Counted from the stretch's first letter, positions 24,101-32,825 are shown. The stretch is DNA of 39,484 bases from Lawsonibacter sp. (GCA_022798855.1 JAAWNI010000003.1:1-39484), one strand, 5' to 3'. A program made the numbers and translations. The notes: generated by a model not told the origin, from the letters alone.

Positions 24101-25032
24101 TCCTCGCCGATGGAGGCGGTGATGGTGGCCCGGCCGGGGCTGTTGGCGTAGACGATGGCCCCCTGGCCGGTGGAGTTGGTAGCCTGGACAGACGCTGTTG
24201 AGGAGCCCTCAGGCTCCGTATCCGTGACGCTCCAGGTGACCACCTCGCCGGCCGGGTCCGTGGTCGCTTTCAGCTCCTGCTGCTCGTTCTCCTCCATCGT
24301 GAGGGGGCCGGTGGGGGTGATCCGAATGCTCCCCATCCGCTGGATGACGGTGACGGTGCAGGTAGCGGCGGCGGTCGTCTTGTCCTTATAGGTGGCGGTG
24401 ACGGTAACGGTGGTAGTGCCGGGGTTGACGCCTTTTAACGTGGCGGAGTTGGTCCTGAGGTTGGGGGTGATCGTGGCAATGTTGCTGTTTCCAATGGACC
24501 AGCTGTAAGCGGCGTTTTGGCTTACGGTGGAGGTATTGCCATCGCCCCATTTCGCGGTCACGGTGAAGCTGAGCGTATCTGTGTCCCCGGTTTTGAGGGC
24601 CTCGACCGTGTTCTTGTTCAGCGCGCCGGTGAGCTCCACCAGGGTGTCCCCCGGCGCGGGCCCTGGGTCAGGCGTGCTGGCGGCTTCAACCGTGACTGTA
24701 CATTCACTTGTATACGTTTTTGTATCTTGAGCTGTGTAAGAAGCCGTAATTTTAGCGGTTCCCGCCGATTTAGCCGTAACTTGACCGTTGTTGTCAACCG
24801 TTGCGACCGCGCTGTTGTCGGAACTCCAGGTGATTCCAGTTGTTATAGCTGTGCCATCTTCTTCCGTCGCTTCAAGTTTCAATGACTGTTGTTCTCCAAC
24901 TTTTATTGTAACATTGCTGCTTTCCAGTTCAAAAACAACGGAATCAGCCGCCCATACTGCCGGAGCCAGCGTCAGGCACATCGCCACGGTAAGAAACAGC
25001 GCCATCCAACGGCGTCCAAGGGAGTTCTTCAT
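21145..25032 (-). CDS. Secreted SLH protein with Ig-like domains and six tandem repeats
   Basis: 1295-residue surface protein. The signal peptide (WMALFLTVAMCLTLAPAVWA) is followed by about four Big_2/Ig-like domains to residue 430, with ITWSSDNSAVATVDNNGQVT as the clearest. Next come six tandem units of about 113 residues (430-1110), each with a LDYIRFQSLPS-like strand, a G-x-LYY-Y turn and a SGTVxIPFTG-like strand. Three SLH motifs (from about 1115, YFNDLGQYDNQQRAAVEYLY) end the protein and would bind it to the cell wall. ATG at 25032 is preferred because AAAGGAG lies 8 nt upstream; the GTG at 25041 lies closer to it. The family of the tandem unit is unknown to me. Confidence 0.9.
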   Translation of the reverse strand: MKNSLGRRWMALFLTVAMCLTLAPAVWAADSVVFELESSNVTIKVGEQQSLKLEATEEDGTAITTGITWSSDNSAVATVDNNGQVTAKSAGTAKITASYTAQDTKTYTSECTVTVEAASTPDPGPAPGDTLVELTGALNKNTVEALKTGDTDTLSFTVTAKWGDGNTSTVSQNAAYSWSIGNSNIATITPNLRTNSATLKGVNPGTTTVTVTATYKDKTTAAATCTVTVIQRMGSIRITPTGPLTMEENEQQELKATTDPAGEVVTWSVTDTEPEGSSTASVQATNSTGQGAIVYANSPGRATITASIGEEGNQEKQTIIVEVSGLVLDPEAVDKLKNLTENEKLPIPGVTRYGNAVNGRAISWQTQDNTVAEVSGSSVVGRGPGSTTITGYCGAYTASFTVTVSAGQSTIEWGTLQGGYNLPFSSLTGKLSGQVSGTLSHLTSLSVPTNQGTLYYNYISEAQRGQGVAQRDSYYLNPKNGQLDLKNVTFVPNPSYSGPAVITYNAFSTTGEAVSCRIMLTVEQEETPTFSLNTKYNTPVKFSSTEFNRACQRATNGTLDYVTFSLPSERQGKLYTNYVSENNYGTQVTLNTRYRLNVLDDVWFIPAPGYIGTVTIYYTGYVAGTSNTRYNGQIVITVDRETSSGIGGPAYDAPQGGAVALDDRDFQSYCEQLLSTRQTLNYIRFDSLPSASEGTLYYDYRSSGGRGTPVSQGTNYYYGSYSPRLDRITFLCAEDFSGTVRIPFTGCTNDGTTFTGNVEINVRDGGGSGNIQYTCAAGRSVSFNTGDFTRLCRSLTDRTLDYIRFQSLPSSADGVVYYGNNTRANTSTSYRNSSSGTRISNLSFRASNSFSGSIDIPFVGYASGDGGTFNGVITISSDGAGGSRGDISYTTDSGVAAVFNRDDFDDLSQWETDRNISTVRFELPSTSQGELYRGYRSSSSKGTRITSSNTSISASELDRVAFIPASGFSGTVNIYFQARSTNSEEFEGMVEVQVERPSAAVTVRYSTRSAPVGFRGSDFGRSGSNLSSIRFSSMPASTAGHLYYRYTSPTRYDRQASTASSYNVSGSNLISDLSFVPKAGFSGTVVLPYTGTNSNNSTFEGEVVITVAPSYTTSYFNDLGQYDNQQRAAVEYLYDNGITAGVSATQYGPERSITRGDFALMVYKAFGMSPAGASEVFNDVPRSAYYAQAVNTLYAQGVVSGIGGGNYGPGLQVTREDALIMVRQAMRTVGWSAGDGYASTLDSYSDGGSVSGYAQGAVSYALQMGYLPVSGGRIAPKDPLTRIAMAEVLHRVLTY

Positions 25033-25074
25033 GTCAAACACTCCTTTTCAGATCGAGCTTTGGGAAATGGGACG

Positions 25075-25102
25075 GCGGGAGCGAGCCGGAACCCGCTCCC
25101 GC
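25075..25102 (-). terminator. Hairpin between the two SLH genes
   Basis: GCGGGAGCG (25075-25083) and CGCTCCCGC (25094-25102) pair perfectly around a 10-nt loop, 8 nt past the stop of the upstream minus-strand gene. The tail lacks a clear T-run (CGTCCCATTTCCC), so termination may be partial and the downstream SLH gene may be reached by read-through. Confidence 0.5.
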
Positions 25103-25109
25103 AGAGGGT

Positions 25110-28100
25110 TTAGTAGTTCGTCCAGGTGGCGACGAAGTAGGCTGCCTGGATCCCGATGCCGCTCTGGTTGGGCGGCGTTCCATAGGTAAGGGTAAGGGTC
25201 AGCTTCTGCCGGCTGCCATAGCCGCCGTTGTTGGCGATGAAGCCCTGGTCAAACAGAATGATGCTGTCGCCGATATGCAGGCCGTCATACTTCAAGGTAA
25301 ACGTAGAGCTTGCCGGCCCTGTGCTGGTTCCGCTGCACGATATGGAATCCTTGTTTCCGCCCATATCCTGCAAAATTCCAACCCAGGTGGCAGTGTTGGT
25401 ATTTACAGGGTCTTTTGTGCTATTGTTGACAACGGGGAGCGCGCTGCCGCCGCCGTTTCCATCGGCAGACCAATACACCGGCTTATCAAAGGCAAGGGTT
25501 ACGGTTCCTTTGAACTCAGTGTTGGCTGTGGGCTGTTCGCCTGGGTTGAGGGCAGGGTCCGGGCGGCCGTTGCCGGTGACGCCGTCGGGTTTCAGAGTGG
25601 GGGCCGTAGTGTCCGGCACGGTCAGATAGTTATACAGCGCGGCAAAGGTATCTCCGCTTCCCTCAGAGCTGGAGACATGGTGCGCCACAGCCAGAAGGGC
25701 ATAGGGGGTATTGGGGGTCATTTCCTTGATGTGGTTGATATCGCTCCGGAATATACTGCCCTGGGCCGCAGTTGTAACTGTCTGCCTCGTCAGCGCGTTG
25801 CCAACCGCGCTGTCCCGGATATAGCGCGCCAGAGTAAGCTTTGCATCTTCACTGGCATACTGATCGAATACTGTGTACCCGCTGCCGTTGTACTCGTTCC
25901 GCAAGGCATCAAAAACCGTCATATCTTCATAGCCGCTCCCTGTCACAGTGTTCGACCATTTACTCATTTTGTTTTCAGTGGCATCTTTAGATGTGTTAAG
26001 CATGGGAATCTTGTTCATCTCAGTAGTGGTGAACAGAACATAGCTCAATCGGGCGGGGACCTGCGTCTGCGCATAGGCGGCGCCGCCTCCGGCTTCCCTC
26101 AGCGTGATCTGCGGTTTTGCTGTATCGCTGGTTTCAAATTTATACACATAAACCTCAGACAGCTTGGAGGAATTGCCCTTTACTACCATATAGATGTAGT
26201 ACTCAGTCAACGGGTCCAGCATCTTTCCGGTGGTCGTGTTGTTGATCGGAATACTCTGCTGTCTTCCTCCGGTCGTATACTGGAACGTCCCATAGACCTC
26301 GTCGGGGTAGAACTTGGAGGGATTGGAAAGGTTCTGGGCAGGCGGGTAGTTGTCCTGAACCTTATATTCCGTCAGCGTTCCGGGTGCTGTCGATTCTGTC
26401 TGTCTCTTTACTGCGTCCCAGAAGTCGTGGACTATCGCGTTTCCATCCTTGTCAAAGGTGTCGTTCAGACTGTTTACGATCCCTGTTTGGCCTGGGATTT
26501 CAATCCGTGTCTCCAAAACCGACTTTCTGGGCACTACCACGTAGTAGATGGTGGCCGGGCGGTCCAGGGCGACGTTGACATCCACAAAAGTATCGCCCGG
26601 GAGGAAGGAAGGACCGGAGGCAAATTTGGGCTCCTGGGTATCCACAAAGGTGGCCCGGACGGTGACAAAGTCGTCGGTGCCGTAGGTACCGATGGACCGG
26701 CCGCTGGTCGTCGTCACGCCGGTGTCCCAGGCGTCGATGCCCTCGGGGTTGAAGTCGTCGCGGTAGCGGATAAAGTTCCACAGCGCGGAGGGGCCGCTGG
26801 AAAGCACGTAGACCCGGAAATTCACCTGTCCGCTCCAGCTCGCATATGTGGGGTTGGAGTCCTTCTCCGTCACGGAGACGGCGAACTCATAGGTGGCGTC
26901 CTCATCCAGGTTGACCAGGTAGGGGAATTTATCCTCCGGCACGCCGATCAGGTCGTAGTTGACCGCTCCGCCGTCCCAGTCCATTCCCTCCGTCATGCCT
27001 GTCTCCTTGTTGCCCAGATAAATCCAGCCTTTGGCGTCCGGCTTGTTGGCGCTGGGAAGCAGTTTGTCACCGCTTGTAATCGGGGCTCCGGTTTTGGAAT
27101 CATAAACGCGGTAGTACAGGTCATAGTCAACAGCCGCGTCGGTAAACAGGGCCAGCTCATAGCGGATGTTGGGGTCGGAGTTTCCGGTGGACTGGGGCCT
27201 GACCAGGAAGCTGGTATCCACGCGGGCGTACTGGACCTCCTTGTCGCCCTCCTTCTTCAGCTCGCCTTGTCCTCCGATATTGTTGGCTGCTTTGTTCTCC
27301 ACCCACACAGGCACGTCGCTGACGCCGTCGCCGGGGGCCAGGTTGACCAGGGCGAAAACGGTGTCGAAGTAGTCCAGCACGTGCTGGGTGCCCGCGCAGT
27401 TCTTGGGGTTCAGTGTGGTGGGGATCGTCTCGTTGTTGGCGTTGTCCCGGATGCCGGTGATCTCGAAGTAGTACCGGGAGCCGCTGGCCAGCGCCACTGC
27501 GGAGCCGTTCTTAAACACCACCTCGATCTTGCCGTCACCGTTCTTCGACGCCTGCACCACCACGTTGCGGTAGTTGATCCAGGGGGCGGCGTCGGGAGGA
27601 GTGGGGGTGGCCGAGTTGTTGCTGTCCCACTCAGGCACGTCGATTTTATCGTTGGTGGCGGTATCCACCTGATACAGCTTGAAGTTTCTGGACAGCGCGT
27701 CATACAGGGCGGCCTGGGCCTGGGTATCGCTGAGCAGCTCGTCCTTGACCCCCTTGAATCCGATGTTGTACAGGGTGAGCAGGTCCCGGCTGTTGCCGGC
27801 GGTGACGTTCTCGCTGAACTCCAGGATGACGTCGCTGTTGGCCATGGGGTTGCGCGTCTCGTCGTCCCCTTGGAAGTTGCTGAAATACTGCCGGACCAGG
27901 GGCCGCACGTTATCCACTGTCCGGATGGTGATCTTCTTTACCGCGATGGAGAAGTTGCCCGCCGTGTCCTTCGCCACGTAGTAGAGGTCGTAGCTGGTCG
28001 CGGCTTTCAGGCCGGTAATGTTGATGGTGGCGTCGGTATTGGCGTCCCGGACGGCCACCGAGCCCCGTTTGGTGGCGCTGCGGCCGTTCTGCACCTGGAG

Positions 28101-30347
28101 CTTGGCGTACTCGCTCTCCAGCTTGGCGGAGACGGGGCTGCCCTTCTCATCCAGAATGTTGTCCTTGTCCAGGGGGTTGCTCTGGTTGTTGGGCAGGGGG
28201 TAGGGCTGGCCCTCGGGGACCACCGCCCAGTAGATGGTGCCCGCCTCGTTCAGCCCGGCGGTCAGGGTGACGGACGTCTCCGTCTCGGTGGCCGCGTTGG
28301 GGTCGGGATCAGGGTCGAACACGGGGGGCGTGCGGTCCTCGGTGCGGAACTGGAGGGCCTGGACCTGGGAGCTGTTCATGCCGTCGGCGTCGGTGAGCCA
28401 CAGGTACAAGGTGTAGTCCTTCAGCTCCTCCAGCCGGTTGCTGACATTGATGACCCGCTCGGTGTTCTTCACCACGTCCACCACGCCGTAGCCCAGGTTG
28501 CCGGTGACGGAGGCGGTCTTCATGTCGTTGGCGGTGGGCGCCTGGCCGCCCTTGGGCAGCACAGCGTAGTACAGCTTGCAGCTCTTGGTGGGCATTACGG
28601 TAACCTGGGCCATGGTGTCGGTCACCAGGGACATATAGGGGTAGCCCTGGGCGAAGGCGGGCACGGTGCTGTCCGGGGTGGTGAAGGCGATCACCTTCAC
28701 GGGGCTGCGCCGGCTCTGGCCGTCCACCAGCACGGCGGACAGGTAGTAGGAGCCGCCGGTGGTCAGGCCGCTGATCTGGGCGCTGACCTCCGTGTCGGCG
28801 GCGGGGGCGGACACGGAGCCGTTCTGGATGGCCAGGGAGCCGTAGGAGGGCGGGGCCACCAGGTCGTCGGACTCAATGGAGCCGTCGGAAATGCTGCTCA
28901 CCGCCCAGTAGACCGTCCCCCGCTTGTTGGTGGAGAACAGGCCCTGGAGCCCGGTGGGGGCCACGTCGTTGGCCACAGGGTAGCCGGAGAGGATCCGGGG
29001 GTCGCGGGAGACCTCCTCCGCCGCGGAGGAGTCCATTTCGATGCCGTTGACAATGCCGGTGATGCCGGGGCGGATGTAGATGTCGTCAGGCAGCATGGCC
29101 ACGTTGGAGCCGGGGGCGTTGATGTTCAGCTTGCCGATGTCCCCCTGGCCGGTGACGTTGGTGGCCACGTCCAGGTTCAGCTCCTTGACCTCGGTGTTCC
29201 GGTCCAGCTGGACGCCGGAGTTCACCGCGTCCTCGTCCACGGTCAGCTTCTGGACAGAGCCCTTGGCCACCTGCACGGTGGAGCCGGGGGTCTTGTTCAC
29301 CACCTCTTTAATCCGGCCGGCCAGGTCCAGATGGATCCCGTCCTCGCCGTCCAGGGTGATGTGCATCAGGCCCTTGTCGTCGGTGTTGTTGTCCTCCAGA
29401 TAGGCGGAGGTGCGCACGGTGGTGCGGGCGATGTCGGTAATGCCGTCCGCCCGGATGGTGACGTATTGGTTCTTCATGTTGTCCACCAGCATCTCGTCGG
29501 CGGTGACGTTGCGCATGACCACGCTGGCGTCGCCGGCTTCACTCTCGCCGGTGCCGCTGACGATGATCCGGCCCAGAACGTTCACGTTCTCCAGCAGGAT
29601 GCCGCCCAGGCCCACGCCGCCGGAGATGTACAGGTCGCCGCTGATGGTGGTGTCCCGCAGGGTGACACCGGGGGAGGTGATGGTAACGTTGCCGAACACG
29701 CCGCCCAGGCTGTGTACGCCCTTCTCCTGGACGGGGGTGCCGATGCACTGGGTGATGAGGACGGCCATCTGGGCCTTGGACACCGAGTCCTTGGGTCCGA
29801 AGGAGTTGTCAGGGTAGCCGGAGACGACATAGTTGTCCACGGCGGTCCTGACGATGCCCCGGGCCCAGGTGCTGATGTTCCGGCTGTCGGAGAAGGCCAG
29901 GCCCTCGCCGGGCGTCTCCTGCATCATCATGTTTTTCCCCAGGATGAACACCGCCTGCTCCCGGGTGAGGGTGGCGTTGGGGGAGGCGGTGGTGGCGGAG
30001 GTGCCCGTCATATAACCGGTGTTGTAGGCGATGGCGATATCGTCATAGAACCAGTCGTAGACCTGCACGTCGGTAAAGGGGATGCTCCCCGTCTTGTTAT
30101 AGCCGTAAGCCCGGTTGACGATGCCGGCGAAGTCGGCCCGGGTGACGGCGGCGTCCGGGTTGCCGATCTGGTCGGCCCGGATGACGCCCCAGTCCACCAG
30201 CTGGTCCAGGTATTCGTCGGCCCAGTGGGCGGAGGAGGGCAGGGTCAGCCCCGGCGCCAGGCTGAGGGCCATCGCCGCGGTCAGCAGCAGGCTGAGCGCC
30301 CGCTCCTTCCATGTGCGGCGGCTGCGTGTTTGGGTTCTATGGGACAT
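25110..30347 (-). CDS. Giant SLH surface protein with FN3-like repeats
   Basis: 1745 residues. An Arg-rich N-region plus hydrophobic core (ALSLLLTAAMALSLAPG) forms a signal peptide. Three SLH motifs cover about residues 40-210 (HWADEYLDQLVDWGVI, FTDVQVYDWFYDDIAIAY, FGPKDSVSKAQMAVLI). A likely beta-helix region follows (FGNVTITSPGVTLRDTTIS, LLENVNVLGRIIVSG) to about 430, then many FN3/Big-like domains. These share a short phrase: GTVYWAVSS, KLYYAVLPKG, GTIYWAVVPEG, TIYYVVVPRK. ATG 30347 has AGGAG upstream. Probably exposed on the cell wall; ligand unknown. Base composition in the C-terminal quarter is less GC-rich than the rest. Confidence 0.9.
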   Translation of the reverse strand: MSHRTQTRSRRTWKERALSLLLTAAMALSLAPGLTLPSSAHWADEYLDQLVDWGVIRADQIGNPDAAVTRADFAGIVNRAYGYNKTGSIPFTDVQVYDWFYDDIAIAYNTGYMTGTSATTASPNATLTREQAVFILGKNMMMQETPGEGLAFSDSRNISTWARGIVRTAVDNYVVSGYPDNSFGPKDSVSKAQMAVLITQCIGTPVQEKGVHSLGGVFGNVTITSPGVTLRDTTISGDLYISGGVGLGGILLENVNVLGRIIVSGTGESEAGDASVVMRNVTADEMLVDNMKNQYVTIRADGITDIARTTVRTSAYLEDNNTDDKGLMHITLDGEDGIHLDLAGRIKEVVNKTPGSTVQVAKGSVQKLTVDEDAVNSGVQLDRNTEVKELNLDVATNVTGQGDIGKLNINAPGSNVAMLPDDIYIRPGITGIVNGIEMDSSAAEEVSRDPRILSGYPVANDVAPTGLQGLFSTNKRGTVYWAVSSISDGSIESDDLVAPPSYGSLAIQNGSVSAPAADTEVSAQISGLTTGGSYYLSAVLVDGQSRRSPVKVIAFTTPDSTVPAFAQGYPYMSLVTDTMAQVTVMPTKSCKLYYAVLPKGGQAPTANDMKTASVTGNLGYGVVDVVKNTERVINVSNRLEELKDYTLYLWLTDADGMNSSQVQALQFRTEDRTPPVFDPDPDPNAATETETSVTLTAGLNEAGTIYWAVVPEGQPYPLPNNQSNPLDKDNILDEKGSPVSAKLESEYAKLQVQNGRSATKRGSVAVRDANTDATINITGLKAATSYDLYYVAKDTAGNFSIAVKKITIRTVDNVRPLVRQYFSNFQGDDETRNPMANSDVILEFSENVTAGNSRDLLTLYNIGFKGVKDELLSDTQAQAALYDALSRNFKLYQVDTATNDKIDVPEWDSNNSATPTPPDAAPWINYRNVVVQASKNGDGKIEVVFKNGSAVALASGSRYYFEITGIRDNANNETIPTTLNPKNCAGTQHVLDYFDTVFALVNLAPGDGVSDVPVWVENKAANNIGGQGELKKEGDKEVQYARVDTSFLVRPQSTGNSDPNIRYELALFTDAAVDYDLYYRVYDSKTGAPITSGDKLLPSANKPDAKGWIYLGNKETGMTEGMDWDGGAVNYDLIGVPEDKFPYLVNLDEDATYEFAVSVTEKDSNPTYASWSGQVNFRVYVLSSGPSALWNFIRYRDDFNPEGIDAWDTGVTTTSGRSIGTYGTDDFVTVRATFVDTQEPKFASGPSFLPGDTFVDVNVALDRPATIYYVVVPRKSVLETRIEIPGQTGIVNSLNDTFDKDGNAIVHDFWDAVKRQTESTAPGTLTEYKVQDNYPPAQNLSNPSKFYPDEVYGTFQYTTGGRQQSIPINNTTTGKMLDPLTEYYIYMVVKGNSSKLSEVYVYKFETSDTAKPQITLREAGGGAAYAQTQVPARLSYVLFTTTEMNKIPMLNTSKDATENKMSKWSNTVTGSGYEDMTVFDALRNEYNGSGYTVFDQYASEDAKLTLARYIRDSAVGNALTRQTVTTAAQGSIFRSDINHIKEMTPNTPYALLAVAHHVSSSEGSGDTFAALYNYLTVPDTTAPTLKPDGVTGNGRPDPALNPGEQPTANTEFKGTVTLAFDKPVYWSADGNGGGSALPVVNNSTKDPVNTNTATWVGILQDMGGNKDSISCSGTSTGPASSTFTLKYDGLHIGDSIILFDQGFIANNGGYGSRQKLTLTLTYGTPPNQSGIGIQAAYFVATWTNY

Positions 30348-30421
30348 ATGTGGTTCTCCTTTCTTTTATCCGGGGGCAGGGCCAGGAAGCCGGCCCGGCT
30401 TTGTGGGGGGATAGCGCGGTT

Positions 30422-31000
30422 TCAGGAGGTGCGTATCTGAATGCTGAACACCGCCTTGCGGATAAGGGCCTCCTCGTCCTGGATCAGGTCCACAAACTTG
30501 GCGGCGTAGAGGAGGGGCGCGCCCTCCTCCTCCAGCGTCCGGATGACCTGGGTCTTCACCACCAGCGGCTGGTCGGTGACGGGCAGCACCAGCTCCACGA
30601 TCTCCCGGTTTTCCAGGCGGCAGTCGGAGTAGAAGGCCACGCCGCCGCAGCTCAGGTCCTTGCCCTTGACGTTTTTCTGGCCCTTCCAGCGGCCCGAGAC
30701 CGGATACATGACGCTGGAGAAGGTGGTCAAAATCCGCAGGTTCTCCCGGGCGTTGGCGTCCAGGGCGGCGGTGGGCTGGATCACCAGCTGGTCCTCCCGC
30801 TGGCGCACAATGACGCCCACCCGGTTGGGGGTGCTGTCGTCAATGCCGATCAGCTGGATCTCCCGGTGGGCGGCCACGTCCTCCACTTTATCGTTCAGCA
30901 CCCGGATCTGGAGGACCTCGGAGTTGGGCGGCGACTCCAGCACCGCGTTGGCCAAAGGGGTCCCCTTGCTGTCCAGCAGCAGATAAAGGCGTTCTTCCAT
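30422..31000 (-). CDS. PilZ-domain c-di-GMP receptor (YcgR/YpfA-like)
   Basis: 192 residues. N-terminal YcgR-like domain (residues 1-80) and a C-terminal PilZ domain with both binding motifs intact: R85-E-N-L-R89 (RxxxR) and D115-L-S-C-G-G120 (DxSxxG). Family members act as flagellar brakes or regulate exopolysaccharide by binding c-di-GMP. ATG 31000 immediately follows the stop of the FlhB-C gene, with AAAGGAG upstream, so the two are co-translated. Its location beside chemotaxis and FliK/FlhB-like genes supports a motility role. Confidence 0.92.
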   Translation of the reverse strand: MEERLYLLLDSKGTPLANAVLESPPNSEVLQIRVLNDKVEDVAAHREIQLIGIDDSTPNRVGVIVRQREDQLVIQPTAALDANARENLRILTTFSSVMYPVSGRWKGQKNVKGKDLSCGGVAFYSDCRLENREIVELVLPVTDQPLVVKTQVIRTLEEEGAPLLYAAKFVDLIQDEEALIRKAVFSIQIRTS

Positions 31001-31351
31001 TTAGGATTCTCCTTTCTTTTCCTGGGCGGGCGCGGGCGCCGCCTGGGCCGCCCTCTCCTCCCGCTCCCGCCGGAATTTATCCGGGTCCTTGGGGTCAAAG
31101 TTCAAAAAGTAGACGTAAATCTCCACAATGGCCTGGTACAGCGCGTCGGGTATCTCCTGCCCCAGGGCCAGCTGGGACAGCATGGTGGCCAGGGAGTTGT
31201 CCTCGTATACGGGGACGCCGCTCTCCGACGCCACCTCGATCATCCGCTCGGCCAGGTAGCCCATGCCGGAGGCCACCACCACCGGGGCTCCCTCCCCGTC
31301 GTATTTCAGGGCCACCGCCCGGTTGGTGGCGCGGCTATCATATCTTGACAT
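31001..31351 (-). CDS. Stand-alone FlhB C-terminal domain protein (YlqH-like)
   Basis: 116 residues homologous to the cytoplasmic C-domain of FlhB/YscU export-switch proteins: AVALKYDGEGAPVVVASGMG, LAERMIEVASESGVPVYED, LGQEIPDALYQAIVEIYVYF. No transmembrane part exists. The NPTH autocleavage site of full FlhB is not present; the equivalent stretch reads ATNRAVALKY. The C-terminal 25 residues are charged and Ala/Pro-rich. It overlaps the FliK-like gene by 14 nt, the same gene order as ylqG-ylqH in Bacillus subtilis. Its exact role in flagellar export is unresolved. Confidence 0.9.
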   Translation of the reverse strand: MSRYDSRATNRAVALKYDGEGAPVVVASGMGYLAERMIEVASESGVPVYEDNSLATMLSQLALGQEIPDALYQAIVEIYVYFLNFDPKDPDKFRREREERAAQAAPAPAQEKKGES

Positions 31352-32777
31352 TGATGCTGTTCTCCCCCTCGAATATCCGGGGGAACACCCCGGAGATAGT
31401 CAGCGGCCTCTCCATCCGCTGCACCTGCACCGCCCCGGCGGCCAGGCCGTTGTCGGCAAGGATTTGGGAAAGCTCCCCCTGCACCTGCTGGGAGAAGGGG
31501 GCCACCTTCTCCGGGCAGAAGAGCTGGATGTCCACCCTGTCCTTCTGGCTGGTGAGCACCATATCGAAAAAGCCCAGGCCCTGGATGTCGATCTTGAACA
31601 GGAAGCGCAGGGTGTTGTCCCGGCCCCCCCGGCCCCGCTTCAGGTTCTCCTCCGCGTCCGGGTCCACCCACATCTCAGAGAAGGCCATCTTCCCGTCCCA
31701 CTCCAGGGGCAGCAGGATGTGGTTCAGGGGCATGTGCACGCTCTCGTTCACCAGGAAGGCGGAGATGATGTTGCGGAAGGCCTCCTGGGCCTCCGCCCCC
31801 GCCCCGCCCTGTAGGGCCCGCTGGGCCGCCTGGGCCAGCTGGGCGGCGAAGTGGTCCCCCTCCTCCGCCCGGGCGAAGCTGCTGTTGTTCACCAGGCGCA
31901 TCAGCGCCTCGTCGCTCAGCCCCCCCAGCCGGTCTTTCAGGCCGGGGCTGCCGTTCAGCTGGTGGAAGGCCTGGAGGAGGCCCTCCTCGCTGCCGTTCTC
32001 CAGCCGGGACACGTCCAGGGCCAGCATGGAGATGAGCGTGCGGGACAGGCCCATGTCGTTGGTCTTGCTGGTGTAGGCCGACAGGAAGGGCAGGATGGTG
32101 CCCTGGAGCAGCCGCAGCGCCCCCGCCCGGCTGCCCTGGCCGAACAGGCCCTCCAGGTCCGACACCATGGGCAGCAGCTGGCTGCCGTAGCTGGCGGGGA
32201 TGGCCCGGGTGAGCCGGGTCAGCCCCCGGAGCAGGTTGCCCTGGATGTGGCTGGTGGAGGAGTAGTCGCTGTACCGCTTTAAAAACTGGAGGATGTTCGC
32301 CCGGGCCGTCTCTGAGTTGCTGGAGCCGTAGGCGTCCCGCAGGATGGAGAACAGCGCGCCGCCGAAGCGGGTGCCGGTGGACATCTGGGACAGCAAAAAC
32401 TTGCCCAGCTGGCCCTCGTCCATTTTCAGCATGTTCAGCAGGGCGCCCATCTCGCCGGCCAGCCCCTCCTCGATGCCGGAGGAAACCACCAGCCCCTCGT
32501 AGATGGCGAAGAGCTTGCTCAGGCTCTCCGCCGTGCCGGGGGTGTTCATCAGCCGCTGGAGGAAGGCCGCGAAGTTGGAGTCGTAGCGCAGGGCCTGGTT
32601 CCCGCCGGCGGCGTCCCCCGTGTCCTGGCGCTCCGTGCGGTTGTCCGAGCGGACCACCCGATTCAAGTCCGGCGCGTTCTGAATCCGGGGGTCGCCGGGC
32701 GAAACGGGCATATTTCGGTTTACATTGCTATTGTCATGACCCGGTACTGGGTTCGTTACGCCAAGCAGATCCGGCAT
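31338..32777 (-). CDS. FliK/YlqG-like protein
   Basis: 479 residues. The first 60 residues are polar and probably disordered. A long helical middle follows (VSDLEGLFGQGSRAGALRLL). The C-terminal 120 residues resemble the FliK hook-length-control C-domain: ILLPLEWDGKMAFSEMWVDP, LRFLFKIDIQGLGFFDMVLT, FSQQVQGELSQILADNGLA. Domain pairing with YlqH, the FlhB-C protein, parallels the FliK-FlhB interaction known from flagella. ATG at 32777 is preferred, with GGAG 8 nt upstream; an in-frame GTG at 32786 overlaps this site. Confidence 0.8.
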   Translation of the reverse strand: MPDLLGVTNPVPGHDNSNVNRNMPVSPGDPRIQNAPDLNRVVRSDNRTERQDTGDAAGGNQALRYDSNFAAFLQRLMNTPGTAESLSKLFAIYEGLVVSSGIEEGLAGEMGALLNMLKMDEGQLGKFLLSQMSTGTRFGGALFSILRDAYGSSNSETARANILQFLKRYSDYSSTSHIQGNLLRGLTRLTRAIPASYGSQLLPMVSDLEGLFGQGSRAGALRLLQGTILPFLSAYTSKTNDMGLSRTLISMLALDVSRLENGSEEGLLQAFHQLNGSPGLKDRLGGLSDEALMRLVNNSSFARAEEGDHFAAQLAQAAQRALQGGAGAEAQEAFRNIISAFLVNESVHMPLNHILLPLEWDGKMAFSEMWVDPDAEENLKRGRGGRDNTLRFLFKIDIQGLGFFDMVLTSQKDRVDIQLFCPEKVAPFSQQVQGELSQILADNGLAAGAVQVQRMERPLTISGVFPRIFEGENSINVKI

Positions 32778-32825
32778 TGGTGACACTCCATTTCAGTAAA
32801 AGTTCGTTTTTTTTTCTGGGAATCT

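Noticed and set aside
21163..24201. A 1012-codon open frame opposite the second SLH gene
   Set aside because: Same high-GC shadow effect; no recognisable domain or ribosome-binding site, and the opposite strand is clearly coding.
21145..30347. SLH proteins as cargo or fibres of the adjacent phage-like cluster
   Set aside because: They are on the opposite strand, have Sec signal peptides and wall-anchoring SLH motifs, and are separated by a strong terminator; adjacency alone does not support a link.
25275..30440. A 1721-codon open frame on the plus strand opposite the giant SLH gene
   Set aside because: It mirrors the real gene in the frame where GC-ending codons prevent stops; the predicted protein is low-complexity Gly/Val/His-rich with no domains, while the minus strand has a signal peptide and SLH motifs.
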